A stretch of DNA of 64,000 nucleotides from Rhizobium sp. AQ_MP (GCF_014237835.1 NZ_JACJVI010000003.1:186001-250000); one strand, 5' to 3'; numbered from the stretch's first letter, positions 27,308-36,132 are shown. The notes: generated from the sequence alone by a model not told the origin. Program-made: numbers and translations.

Positions 27308-28027
27308 ATGCAGAGACAAAAGGGTGTCGCTCTCTGGCGCCAGATTTCCGACCGGATTCGCGCCAACATTCTCGCAGGTCTCTATGACAAGACGGGCATG
27401 GTGCCGGCGGAAACGGCGCTGGCGGAGGAATTCGGTGTCAACCGTCATACCGTGCGGGCAGCCTTGGCGGCGCTTGCTCAGGAGGGGATCGTCCGGGCAG
27501 CCCAGGGGCGCGGCACAATGATCACCCAGCGCGACAAATTCGATTTTCCGATCGGACGCCGAACCCGCTTCACCGAGGGGATCGGCGAGCAGGCCCGTGA
27601 TCTCAAGGGCATCCTCCTGTCCTCCGGACGGGAGGTTGCGACGCCCGAGCTCATCGAGCGGCTGAAGCTTGCTCCGGGTGACGAGGTGCTGAGGCTGGAC
27701 GGGATCAGGAAGGCGGACGGACGTGCCGTCTCCCGGTCCACGATGTGGTTTCCGGCCGAGCGCTTCGAAGGCATCGACAAGGCGTTCGCCGATACGGGCT
27801 CGATCACGCGGGCGCTATCATACTGCGGGGTCGAGGATTATCTGCGCGACGTGACGGAGATCTCGGCTGTTCATGCCGAGCCGGACGATGTTGCCCATCT
27901 CGAGCTGACGCCGGGCGCCATCGTGCTGGTGACGCGGGCGGTCAATACGGATCCTGACGGTCGGCCGATCCAGTTTGCAGTCACGCGGTTTCCGGCGGAT
28001 CGGGTGCAGTTCACGATCCGGAATTGA
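27308..28027 (+). CDS. phnF: Phosphonate operon regulator PhnF (GntR/UTRA)
   Basis: 239 residues. N-terminal GntR winged helix (about 5-75: LWRQISDRIRANILAG, ALAEEFGVNRHTVRAAL, RAAQGRGTMI) and a C-terminal UTRA ligand-binding domain (about 95-235). Start at the ATG 27308, directly after an in-frame GTG at 27305 that is equally possible. It is divergent from phnG, the standard phnF position; known members repress phn genes. The 3' end faces the octad-repeat gene across a perfect palindrome. Confidence 0.92.
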   Translation: MQRQKGVALWRQISDRIRANILAGLYDKTGMVPAETALAEEFGVNRHTVRAALAALAQEGIVRAAQGRGTMITQRDKFDFPIGRRTRFTEGIGEQARDLKGILLSSGREVATPELIERLKLAPGDEVLRLDGIRKADGRAVSRSTMWFPAERFEGIDKAFADTGSITRALSYCGVEDYLRDVTEISAVHAEPDDVAHLELTPGAIVLVTRAVNTDPDGRPIQFAVTRFPADRVQFTIRN

Positions 28028-28060
28028 CTTGGTGCCGATATGGACCACCTGAACGGTTGC

Positions 28061-28088
28061 GACACCAGGAGGTCGACCTCCTGGTGTC
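28061..28088. terminator. Perfect 28-bp palindrome between convergent genes
   Basis: GACACCAGGAGGTC/GACCTCCTGGTGTC, a 14-bp uninterrupted inverted repeat with no loop bases, between the phnF stop and the stop of the repeat-protein gene. It probably terminates both; neither side has a long T-run. It is the only notable element in the 71-bp gap. Confidence 0.65.
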
Positions 28089-28098
28089 TCGAGCTCGA

Positions 28099-31000
28099 TC
28101 AGACGGCCTGATAGGCGGCGAGAATCGCAGCGATCTGTTCCGGGCTGAGGTTGTTCGACTGGGTAGCCGTAATCGCCCGGAGCTGCGAGGTCGTCATGTT
28201 GGAGATCTGGCTGACCGTCAGGCCCGGAATGGCCTGCTGGCTCAAGGCCGCAAGATCCTCCGTCGAGAAGGTCCGCAGATTGTTGGCTCCGAGCGCGGTC
28301 AACTGCGTGGAGCTCAGCCCCGCGACCTGAGCCGGCGTAAAGGCCTCAGCCTGCGCCGCCGTCAGCACGCCGATCTGCGCCACGGTCAGACCGCCAATGG
28401 CCTTCGGATCCATGGCCGCAATCTGGGACGTGCTCAGCCAACCCATCCGATCCGTGCCGAGGGTTGCCAACTGGATGGCATTCATCGCGCCGACCTGTGC
28501 CGACGTCATCGCACCGATCTGGGGCTGGGTCATCGCTCTCAGCTGGTGGTAGCTGATTGCCGAGATCTGCCCGGTGGTCAGTGCAGAGATCTGTTCAGGC
28601 TGCAATGTGGCGAAGATGGTGGGCGATAGGCCGCCGATGGCGTTGGGCGAGAGCGCCGCGATATCCGCCGAGGTCAGGGTTTCCAGCGCCGTCTGGCTGA
28701 AGGCGGCGAGCTGGGTGGCATTCAAGGCTCCGAACTGGGCAGACGTCATCGCGTCGATCTGACCTGGTGTCAGCGTGGCGATCTGTGCCGTGCTCAGGCC
28801 GGGAATGGCTTTTGCGGACAAGGCTGCAATCTGGGTCGTCGTCAGCGCGGAGATCGTCCCAGCCGAGAGGGAGGCGACCTGGGTTGCTGTCAGCGCGCCG
28901 ATCTGCGCAGCTGTCATCACACCGAGCTGGTCCGGTCTTAGTGCATTCAACTGGTCGAAAGTCAGCGAGCCGATCTGTGCCTGGGTCAGAGCGCCGATCT
29001 GTTCCTGGCTCAATGCGGCGACATTGCTCGCCGACAGCCCGGAAATTGCCGCAGGCGCTATGGCTGCAAGCTTCGCATTGGAGAACGTGCCAAGCTGGGC
29101 TGCAGAAAGCGCGCTGACCTGGGTCGCGACGAGAGCAGCGATCTGCGCCTGGCTGAGGCTCTCGATCTGGGTTGTCGACATGGACGCGATTTGCGAGGCC
29201 GTCAGACCCGGCATCGTCTTGACGTTCAGCGCGGCAATCTTGTCGCTCGTCAATGTGGCAAGGCTGTCATTGGAGAGCGCTGCCACCTGTGTGGCGGTCA
29301 AGGCGCCGATCTGGGTCGCCGACAGCAGTGTCACCTGCTGCGGTGTGAGCGCCCCGACCTGGCTCGCGCTCAAAGCCGCCAGCTGAGTGGCCGTCATGCC
29401 TGTGATCTGATCGGAGCCCAAGGCGGCGATCTGCTGGGGCGTCAGGCCGCCAATCCCCGCGACACCGATTGCCGCAAATTTGGCGGCCGGAAGATTGGAG
29501 AGCTGGGTGGGCGTGAATGCCGCCACTTGGGTGGCAGTGAGGGCGCCCATCTGCGCCGTCGTCAGGGCTTCAATCTGGTTGGTCGACAATGCTGCGATCT
29601 GTGTGGTCGACAGGGCGGCCACTGCGGCCGTGCTCAGTGCCGCGATCTGTTCCTGCGACATGACACCGAGCGCTCCCGTCGTCAGCGCCGCTGCCTGAGT
29701 CGCGCCCAGGCCGGCGATCTGCTTCGTGCTCAGGGCGTCCACCTGCGTCGCCGTCAGCGCACCAATCTGTTGCGCGCTCATGGCGCCAAGCTGGGCCGGT
29801 GTGAGCGCCCCGATCTGGTCCAGGCTCAACGCGGCGATGGTTTCGGTGTCGAGACCGCTTAGAGCATTCGTGGTGATCGCCGCGATTTCAGCGGGCTCGA
29901 ATGCCAGAATATCCGCATTGCGCATGACGCCAAGCTGTTCAGCGGTCAAACCAGCGATCTGTGTTGCCGTCATTGCGTCGATCTGGCTGGCAGACAAAGC
30001 GGAAATCTGATCCTTGCTCAGGGCGGAAATCGTGCGGGCGGAAAGACCTGCGATCTGCTCGCGCGAGAGGGAGGCGATGTTGCTGGGAGACAGTGAGGCG
30101 ATCTGTGCCGCAGTGACGGCCTGGAGCTGAGTTGCACTGAGTGAAGCAAGCTGGGTCGGCGTGAAGGCGACGATCTGCTCGTTTTTCATCGCAGCAATCT
30201 GCGCAGTCGTCAGGCGGGAGATCTGTTCGATGCTCAGGCTTTTAATCTTGCCGGCCGCGATCGAGGAGATGGCGCTTGGCGAGATCGCTGCCATCTCGGC
30301 CGCAGACAGGGCGGATAGCTGGACTTCGGACAATGCACCAATCTGCTCGCCGCTCATCTTTGCAATCTGCGCGGTTGTCATGCCATCGATCTGGCTGTCA
30401 TCCAAGGCTGCGATCTGATCGGTCGTCAGACCTGCGATGGCGGCGGGGGCAATTGCTGCGATCTGGGAGGGCGACCAGGCCTTCACGGCCTGGACGGAGA
30501 GGGCCGTGATCTGGGCCGCACTCAATGCTCCGATCTGTGCGGTGGTCATCGCCTCTGTCTGGAACGCCGTCAGACCAGCAAGCTGATCAGCCTTGAGGGC
30601 CTTGATCTGGGTCGTGGTCAGTGCCGCGATCTGCTCCGGCGCAAGATTTGCCATACGCTCTGCCGTCAGGCCGGTGATGCCCTTGGCGCTGATCGCCGCG
30701 ATCTTCGCCGGCGTCATGGCTGCGACCGTCTGTGCCGGCAGTGCCGCGATCTGAGCCGCACTCAAAGCGCTGATCTGGGCGGTCGAAAGCGCGTCCAACT
30801 GGTCCGCCGACATGGCGCCGATCTGGTCGGCGGTCAACCCCGCAATCGCTTTCGCGTTCAGCGCGGCAACCTGCTCTTCCGAGAAGCTGGCCAGTGCATT
30901 CGCGGGCATGGCTGCAACCTGAGTGCCTGTCAGACCACGAATCTGGGCCGGTGTCAGCCCTGCGATCTGATCAGGTGTCAAGGCAGCCACCTGCGTCGAT

Positions 31001-32346
31001 TTCAAAGCCGAGATCTGATTCGTCGCCATCGCCCCCAGCTGTGCGAGGCTGAGCGATCCGATCTGTGCCGTCGTCAGCCCCGTCACTGCCGGCGGGCTGA
31101 AGGCTGCGACCTGAGCCGGCGAGAGAGCTGCGACCTGTGTGGGCGACAGGCTCGATACCTGAGTCGCGGACATGGCGGCGATCTGCGACGTGCTCAGGCT
31201 CTGCAGCTGCTCGGTGCTCATGGCCTGCAGCTGGCCGGCCGTCAGACCTGCCACTGCTCGCGGCACCAGCGCGGCAATCTGTGTCGCGGTGAAACCGGCG
31301 ACCGTCGCCGTCGGCAGGGCCGCGACCTGGGTTGCCCCAAGGGCGCGGATCTGGGTGGGCGTCAGGGCTGACAGCTGGGCCTCGGAGAAGGCCGACATCT
31401 GGGTGCCGGTCAGGGCGGCCATCTGGGGCGCGGTCAGTGCTGCTGTCTGCTCCGGGCTCATCCCGGCAATGTGTTCCGTCGTCAAACCAGAGATTGCCCG
31501 GGGATTGATTGCCGCGATCTGAGTCGTGGAGAAGCCCGCGACCTGCGCGACCGTCAGCGACCCGAGCTGCCTGGACGTCAGTCCGGCCATCTGCGCCGGT
31601 GTCATGGCCGCAATCTTATCGTTTGCGAGCGAAGTGATCTGCGCGGTCGTCAAGCCGACGATCCCACGGGCGCTGATCGAGGCAAACTGGGTGGTCGACA
31701 TGGCACCCAGCTGGTCGGTGGTGAAGGCCGCGACCTGGGTGGCGCTTAAAGTCTGTATGTGCGCCGGGGTAAGAGCGGCGGCCTGCTGGGGTGTCAGGCT
31801 GGCAATCTGAGCAGGCGTCAAGGCAGCGATCTGGGTCGTCTTGAGCGCTGCGATCTGCGTGGTGGAGAGGCCCGAAAGCACCTGCGTCGACATACTTCTC
31901 AGCGCAGCGGTGTTGATGGCTGCCATATCCGATCCTGAGAAGGTCGCGAGATCTTCGGGGCTGAAGGCAGCCAGCTGGGTGGCCGTCAGGCGCGCAATCT
32001 GGCTTGAAGTCAGCGCTTCCGACTGGGCAGTATCCAGGCCTCCGAGCTGGGTCGAGGTCATCGCGGCGATCTGAGTCGTTGCCAGACTGGAGACGTCCTC
32101 CGTCGACAGAGCCGCGATCTGGTCGAGCGTCAGACCCGTGATGGAGCGTGGCGCAATCGCTCTCAGCTGCGACGTCGACAGTCCGGCAATCGCCTCGGTC
32201 TGCAATGCGCCGACCTGCGACGAGGTCAGGGCGCCGACTTGTGCGCTCGACAGCTGGCGGACTTCATCGTCGGACCACGAACTGACCGTCTGATTGGAGA
32301 GTGTCCGGATCTGGGCGGGGCTGAGCTGGGAAATCGGCGACGTCAT
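28099..32346 (-). CDS. Giant octapeptide-repeat protein, 1415 residues
   Basis: Start MTSPISQ at 32346; earlier in-frame codons add an unlike tail. After this 7-residue cap the protein is exactly 176 consecutive octads with no insertion or deletion (7+176x8=1415). Consensus: L-[T/S]-x-x-Q-[I/V/L]-x-[A/S/G]. Position 1 is L/M/F/I, position 6 aliphatic, and position 5 is Gln in about 120 of 176 by hand count. I see no cysteine, signal peptide, membrane segment or recognised domain; the C-terminus is just octads ending AILAAYQAV. Charged and aromatic residues are sparse. The octads form a higher repeat of 17. T/S-x-x-Q with flanking L and I resembles a helix capping box plus hydrophobic staple, suggesting a solenoid of very short helices. 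It is isolated: phn genes on one side, an ATPase on the other. I do not recognise a function; a surface, secreted or scaffold role is only a guess. Confidence 0.85.
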   Translation of the reverse strand: MTSPISQLSPAQIRTLSNQTVSSWSDDEVRQLSSAQVGALTSSQVGALQTEAIAGLSTSQLRAIAPRSITGLTLDQIAALSTEDVSSLATTQIAAMTSTQLGGLDTAQSEALTSSQIARLTATQLAAFSPEDLATFSGSDMAAINTAALRSMSTQVLSGLSTTQIAALKTTQIAALTPAQIASLTPQQAAALTPAHIQTLSATQVAAFTTDQLGAMSTTQFASISARGIVGLTTAQITSLANDKIAAMTPAQMAGLTSRQLGSLTVAQVAGFSTTQIAAINPRAISGLTTEHIAGMSPEQTAALTAPQMAALTGTQMSAFSEAQLSALTPTQIRALGATQVAALPTATVAGFTATQIAALVPRAVAGLTAGQLQAMSTEQLQSLSTSQIAAMSATQVSSLSPTQVAALSPAQVAAFSPPAVTGLTTAQIGSLSLAQLGAMATNQISALKSTQVAALTPDQIAGLTPAQIRGLTGTQVAAMPANALASFSEEQVAALNAKAIAGLTADQIGAMSADQLDALSTAQISALSAAQIAALPAQTVAAMTPAKIAAISAKGITGLTAERMANLAPEQIAALTTTQIKALKADQLAGLTAFQTEAMTTAQIGALSAAQITALSVQAVKAWSPSQIAAIAPAAIAGLTTDQIAALDDSQIDGMTTAQIAKMSGEQIGALSEVQLSALSAAEMAAISPSAISSIAAGKIKSLSIEQISRLTTAQIAAMKNEQIVAFTPTQLASLSATQLQAVTAAQIASLSPSNIASLSREQIAGLSARTISALSKDQISALSASQIDAMTATQIAGLTAEQLGVMRNADILAFEPAEIAAITTNALSGLDTETIAALSLDQIGALTPAQLGAMSAQQIGALTATQVDALSTKQIAGLGATQAAALTTGALGVMSQEQIAALSTAAVAALSTTQIAALSTNQIEALTTAQMGALTATQVAAFTPTQLSNLPAAKFAAIGVAGIGGLTPQQIAALGSDQITGMTATQLAALSASQVGALTPQQVTLLSATQIGALTATQVAALSNDSLATLTSDKIAALNVKTMPGLTASQIASMSTTQIESLSQAQIAALVATQVSALSAAQLGTFSNAKLAAIAPAAISGLSASNVAALSQEQIGALTQAQIGSLTFDQLNALRPDQLGVMTAAQIGALTATQVASLSAGTISALTTTQIAALSAKAIPGLSTAQIATLTPGQIDAMTSAQFGALNATQLAAFSQTALETLTSADIAALSPNAIGGLSPTIFATLQPEQISALTTGQISAISYHQLRAMTQPQIGAMTSAQVGAMNAIQLATLGTDRMGWLSTSQIAAMDPKAIGGLTVAQIGVLTAAQAEAFTPAQVAGLSSTQLTALGANNLRTFSTEDLAALSQQAIPGLTVSQISNMTTSQLRAITATQSNNLSPEQIAAILAAYQAV
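28102..31677 (-). repeat. Second-order repeat: 408-bp unit (17 octads), eight full copies plus a partial
   Basis: Numbering octads from the N-terminus, those lacking Gln at position 5 recur at fixed slots of a 17-octad unit. Slot 0: octads 28, 45, 62, 79, 96, 113, 130, 147, 164. Slot 7: 35, 52, 69, 86, 103, 120, 137, 154, 171. Slot 15: 43, 60, 77, 94, 111, 128, 145, 162. Slot 6 is K/E/D in seven of nine. Slot-0 and slot-7 octads often end in I-x-G (such as ISARGIVG, INPRAISG). Units start at 31677 and every 408 bp below; the last has 13 octads. Octads 1-27 follow the pattern only partly. Confidence 0.9.
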
Positions 32347-32722
32347 GTCAATCGGCCTCTGGTTTAAAACGAATGTGCTTAAAAGGGGTGGACCGGTCAG
32401 TATCCGGCCGACCGAGACGAGAGGTTTCGATCTTCCCAACGCCTTCCGGCACAAAGTCTTGCCGGGCGGGTCACGGGGTGCCGCCCAGACGGCACGTTTC
32501 TAGTTCCCTAGGCTTGCCCGAGCCTGTGCTTCCACAGCCCCCGGTTGGAGAGGCCAGGCGGCCCGCAGGCTGGCGCGGAACCGGCCAGAATTGTCTTAAA
32601 TCAAGGTGAGCCCCGGACCGTGAGGGCATGCTGAGTTCATCTAGAAACAGATCGGGCCTCTGGGGGGCCTACGACAGCAAGCGTCTTTCGTTTTGAAGAG
32701 ACGAGAGCACGAAGGAAAAGGC
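32347..32722. other. 376-bp divergent intergenic region
   Basis: It separates the octad-repeat gene (minus) from the P-type ATPase (plus) and must hold both promoters. I see no open frame with coding character. The repeat gene has only a weak ribosome site (AGAGG). Apart from an FNR-like motif at 32591-32604, nothing in it is recognisable to me. Confidence 0.5.
32591..32604 (+). promoter_or_regulatory. FNR/FixK-like half-conserved site
   Basis: TTGTC-TTAA-ATCAA, against the anaerobox TTGAT-N4-ATCAA (8 of 10 positions), about 120 bp before the P-type ATPase start. Rhizobial P-type cation ATPases are sometimes in the microoxic FixK regulon. Weak evidence. Confidence 0.3.
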
Positions 32723-35428
32723 ATGACAGATCACCTCGCGCCCTCAATGCCCTATGCCCTGTCGGCACAAGAGGTCCTCGCGGCCATGAAAACGAATGCC
32801 GCAGGGCTGCATACCGAGGAGGCGCAGCGCAGGCTGGCGCGTTACGGGGCAAACCGCCTTCCTGCCGCTCCCACGCGCAGCGCGCTTCTCCGGTTCCTGT
32901 CACAGTTCCACAATGTGCTGATCTATGTGCTGATCGGCGCTGCGGCCGTCACCGGCTTCCTGCAGCACTGGATCGATACAGGGGTCATCCTTGCCGTTGT
33001 GATCGGCAATGCCATCGTCGGATACCTGCAGGAGGGCCGTGCAGAAGATGCGATGACGGCGATCAGGGTCATGCTGGCGCCACATGCCGCCGTTCTCAGG
33101 GACGGCCGCCGGACGTCCGTCGATGCGGCAGAACTCGTCCCCGGCGATATCGTGCTTGTGGAGGCCGGAGACCGGATACCGGCAGATATGAGACTCCTGG
33201 AGGCGCGGAGCCTGAAAGTGGAGGAGGCGGCCCTCACGGGCGAATCCGTGCCGGTGGACAAGTCCCCTGAACCTGTCTCATGCGACGCCGTTCTGGGCGA
33301 CCGCAGTTCCATGCTCTTCAGCGGTACGCTGGTTGCCACGGGAACGGGCCGCGGGCTTGTGGTCGCAACGGGCATGGCCACGGAGATCGGCAGGATCAGT
33401 GGCATGCTGGAGACGGTCGAGCCTCTCTCGACGCCCCTCGTTCGGCAGATGGATGTCTTCGCCCGCTGGCTGACCCTGTTCATCCTGATCATCGCAGGGC
33501 TGCTGCTCGTCTACGGTACAGTTGTCGGGCATCTGCCGTTCGGTGAACTGTTCATGACCATTGTCGGTCTCTCCGTTGCGGCCATTCCCGAGGGGTTGCC
33601 CGCGGTGATGACCATCACGCTCGCGGTCGGCGTCCAGGCCATGGCGGGCCGCAACGCGATCGTGCGGCGTCTGCCGGCGATCGAGACGCTCGGATCTGTG
33701 TCCGTGATCTGCACGGACAAGACGGGCACGCTGACGCGCAATGAAATGGTCGTTGCGAGCCTTGTGTCGGCCCGGCATGTCTATGCCGTGGACGGTGAGG
33801 GCTACGCACCTCGCGGGGCCGTGCGATGGAACGATGCAGACGCCCATCCTCAGGACCACGCGGTTCTCATTGAATTTGCGCGCGCTGCCGGGCTTTGCAA
33901 CGATGCGGTTCTGCGCTCGGCGAATGGGGCCTGGCGCGTGGAAGGCGACCCGATGGAAGGGGCGTTGATGGCGCTTGCCGGCAAGATCACCGGCCGCGGG
34001 CACGATCCTTTCACAGAGGGATGGCGGCGCGTGGATGCCATTCCCTTCGATGCGGCGCATCGATACATGGCCGTGCTGCATGTGGACGAGCACCATCAGC
34101 ATCATATCCATGTGAAGGGCGCACCCGAAGCCGTGCTTGCTCTTTGTACCCTGCAGCGCATGCCCGATGGTGCGACAGCCGGGCTCGACTTGCCGTATTG
34201 GGACCGGATGGTCGAGACGCTGGCTGCGGAGGGGCAACGAGTGCTGGCTGTGGCGGTGGGCGTCCCCCCGCCTGGTGAAACTTCGCTTTGCCAGGAGACC
34301 ATCGCGGGCACCTTGACGCTGGTCGGCCTGGTCGGGCTTATCGATCCGCCGCGTCCGGAAGCCGTTCTTGCGGTGGCGGATTGTCATCACGCAGGTATCC
34401 GCGTGAAGATGATCACCGGTGATCATGCCGCAACCGCGCGGGCGATCGGCGGGTTGATCGGTCTGAGGAACAGCGAGAAGGTGCTGACGGGAGCGGATCT
34501 CGACCGGATGGACGATGCCACCCTTTCTCTGGCCGCTTCCGAGACGGACATCTTTGCCAGGACATCTCCTGGGCACAAGCTCCGTCTGGTGATGGCGCTT
34601 CAGTCCCAGGGTCTGACTGTCGCGATGACCGGTGATGGCGTCAATGATGCTCCCGCTCTCAAGCGAGCCGATGCTGGCATCGCGATGGGCGTGAAGGGCA
34701 GCGAAGCGGCCAAGGAAGCGGCTGAGCTGGTTCTTGCGGACGACAATTTCGCGTCCATCGCGGCTGCGGTGCGGGAGGGCCGCACCGTCTATGACAACAT
34801 CAAGAAGGTGATCAGCTGGACCTTGCCGACCAATGCCGGGGAAGCCACGACGATCATCATCGCGCTGTTTGCCGGACTGGCTCTTCCGGTCACCGCCGTC
34901 CAGATACTCTGGGTCAATCTGGTGACGGCGATCACGCTGGGGCTCGCGTTGGCTTTCGAACCTTCGGAGGAGGGAACGATGCGTCGGCCTCCGCGCCCGC
35001 GCAACGAGCCGTTGCTGACTGCCGATCTCATCTGGCATGTCTTGCTCGTCTCCGCCCTCTTCGCCGCTGCCGTTTTCGGCATCTTCTTCTATGCCTTGGA
35101 CAAGGGCCATTCGATCGAGCTTGCCCGCACCATGGCGATGAATACGCTGGTGGTCATGGAGATCTTCCATGTCTTCTTCATCCGAAACATCTACGGCACC
35201 TCGCTCACATGGCGGGCGGTTCGCGGAACAAAGGTCGTCTGGATCTGCGTGATCTCGGTGACGCTTGCCCAGTTTGCCGTCACCTATCTGCCGATCATGC
35301 AGTCCTTGTTCGGCACGCAGAGCGTTCCGCTGCAAGATGGAGTGCTGATTGTTGGACTGGGTATCGTGTTCTTCGCCCTGGTCGAGGTCGAGAAGCAGAT
35401 GCGTTTAGCCCTGCGAAAGCGGTTCTGA
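32723..35428 (+). CDS. P-type cation-transporting ATPase (P2A-like)
   Basis: 901 residues from MTDHLAPSMPYALS at 32723 (AAGGAAAAGG just upstream). Order: cation-ATPase N-terminal domain (about 5-75), actuator with LTGESVPVDKS, M4 with AAIPEGLPAVMT (Glu290), phosphorylation motif DKTGTLT (Asp332), nucleotide domain with KGAPEAV, hinge TGDGVNDAPALK, then M5-M10. M5 keeps N-A-G-E, but M6 reads WVNLVTAITLGLA, with Ala where SERCA has the Ca ligand Asp800. This subfamily (PMA/CtpF-like) is therefore of uncertain ion specificity; Ca, Mn or monovalent cations are possible. Inner membrane. Monocistronic; a weak FNR-like site lies upstream. Confidence 0.9.
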   Translation: MTDHLAPSMPYALSAQEVLAAMKTNAAGLHTEEAQRRLARYGANRLPAAPTRSALLRFLSQFHNVLIYVLIGAAAVTGFLQHWIDTGVILAVVIGNAIVGYLQEGRAEDAMTAIRVMLAPHAAVLRDGRRTSVDAAELVPGDIVLVEAGDRIPADMRLLEARSLKVEEAALTGESVPVDKSPEPVSCDAVLGDRSSMLFSGTLVATGTGRGLVVATGMATEIGRISGMLETVEPLSTPLVRQMDVFARWLTLFILIIAGLLLVYGTVVGHLPFGELFMTIVGLSVAAIPEGLPAVMTITLAVGVQAMAGRNAIVRRLPAIETLGSVSVICTDKTGTLTRNEMVVASLVSARHVYAVDGEGYAPRGAVRWNDADAHPQDHAVLIEFARAAGLCNDAVLRSANGAWRVEGDPMEGALMALAGKITGRGHDPFTEGWRRVDAIPFDAAHRYMAVLHVDEHHQHHIHVKGAPEAVLALCTLQRMPDGATAGLDLPYWDRMVETLAAEGQRVLAVAVGVPPPGETSLCQETIAGTLTLVGLVGLIDPPRPEAVLAVADCHHAGIRVKMITGDHAATARAIGGLIGLRNSEKVLTGADLDRMDDATLSLAASETDIFARTSPGHKLRLVMALQSQGLTVAMTGDGVNDAPALKRADAGIAMGVKGSEAAKEAAELVLADDNFASIAAAVREGRTVYDNIKKVISWTLPTNAGEATTIIIALFAGLALPVTAVQILWVNLVTAITLGLALAFEPSEEGTMRRPPRPRNEPLLTADLIWHVLLVSALFAAAVFGIFFYALDKGHSIELARTMAMNTLVVMEIFHVFFIRNIYGTSLTWRAVRGTKVVWICVISVTLAQFAVTYLPIMQSLFGTQSVPLQDGVLIVGLGIVFFALVEVEKQMRLALRKRF

Positions 35429-35454
35429 GTCGTTTGGCTGTGCCGCGTTCCAGA

Positions 35455-36132
35455 TCAAATTCGCGTGGAATCGGCCTCGCGCAGAAAATGCCGCCCCAGG
35501 TGGCCTACACCGTCCTGGATATCGGCTTCGATCGCCTTCGACAGGGCGATCGGATCGCTCGCGCGGATCGCATCCATGGCCTCGGCATGGCGGTCGATGC
35601 GGTAGCTGTCCTCAAGTTTTGCGGTTGCGAGCCGCATGAAAGGCCCGAGCCGCAACCAGACGGATTCCATGAGGTCGAGAAGGACACCACTCGCGCCGGG
35701 TTCGTAAAGGGTGCGGTGGAAGAGAAAATTGAGTTCGGTCGAACGAAGAAGATCTTCGGCCGCATAGGCCTCGTCTATGGACCGGTCGATCGCCTGCAGG
35801 CGGTCGAGGCGCTCGTTGTCGATGTGCGGCAGTGCCCTGACAGCGGCGAGCGTTTCCAGGGCAATGCGAGCCGCGATGATTTCCTCGAACTTCGAAAGCG
35901 TCATTTCCGGCACGCGGACCCGGCGGTTGTCGAGATATTCCAGGGCCCCGTCCGCGACAAGCCGATGCAGCGCTTCGCGCACCGGCATGGCACTGACGCC
36001 AAGGTCATCTGCAACGCCGTTGATGGTGATCGGCAGACCGGGGGCTACGGCACCGGACATCACGCGTGCCCGCATGGTGCGGTAGACCCGTTGCTTCAGC
36101 GATTGTTCAGCCCTGCGCTCTTCGCTTGCCAT
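35455..36132 (-). CDS. GntR/FCD-family transcriptional regulator
   Basis: 225 residues. N-terminal GntR winged helix (about 10-75: LKQRVYRTMRARVMSGAV, VADDLGVSAMPVREALHRLVADGAL) and an all-helical FCD effector domain (about 85-215) with the metal-type residues in ELNFLFHRTLYE and RHAEAMDAI. Divergent from a class-I glutamine amidotransferase gene, which is its likely target; the operator candidate TTTGATCAAA is in the gap. Effector unknown, often a carboxylic acid for this family. Confidence 0.9.
   Translation of the reverse strand: MASEERRAEQSLKQRVYRTMRARVMSGAVAPGLPITINGVADDLGVSAMPVREALHRLVADGALEYLDNRRVRVPEMTLSKFEEIIAARIALETLAAVRALPHIDNERLDRLQAIDRSIDEAYAAEDLLRSTELNFLFHRTLYEPGASGVLLDLMESVWLRLGPFMRLATAKLEDSYRIDRHAEAMDAIRASDPIALSKAIEADIQDGVGHLGRHFLREADSTRI

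Noticed and set aside
28574..32074. Several plus-strand open frames opposite the octad-repeat gene
   Set aside because: They mirror the repeat in other frames, are short and overlapping, and lack ribosome sites; the single minus frame explains all of them.
28099..32346. Dense short-period repeats that could suggest a CRISPR or satellite array
   Set aside because: The period is exactly 24 bp, in one open reading frame with conserved residue pattern and varied codons; there are no identical repeats with unique spacers.
32592..32722. Possible small gene in the ATPase leader
   Set aside because: Short frames there have no ribosome site or coding character and overlap the real ATPase start.
33278..35335. 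685-codon minus-strand open frame opposite the P-type ATPase
   Set aside because: High-GC antisense shadow; the plus strand shows every P-type ATPase motif.
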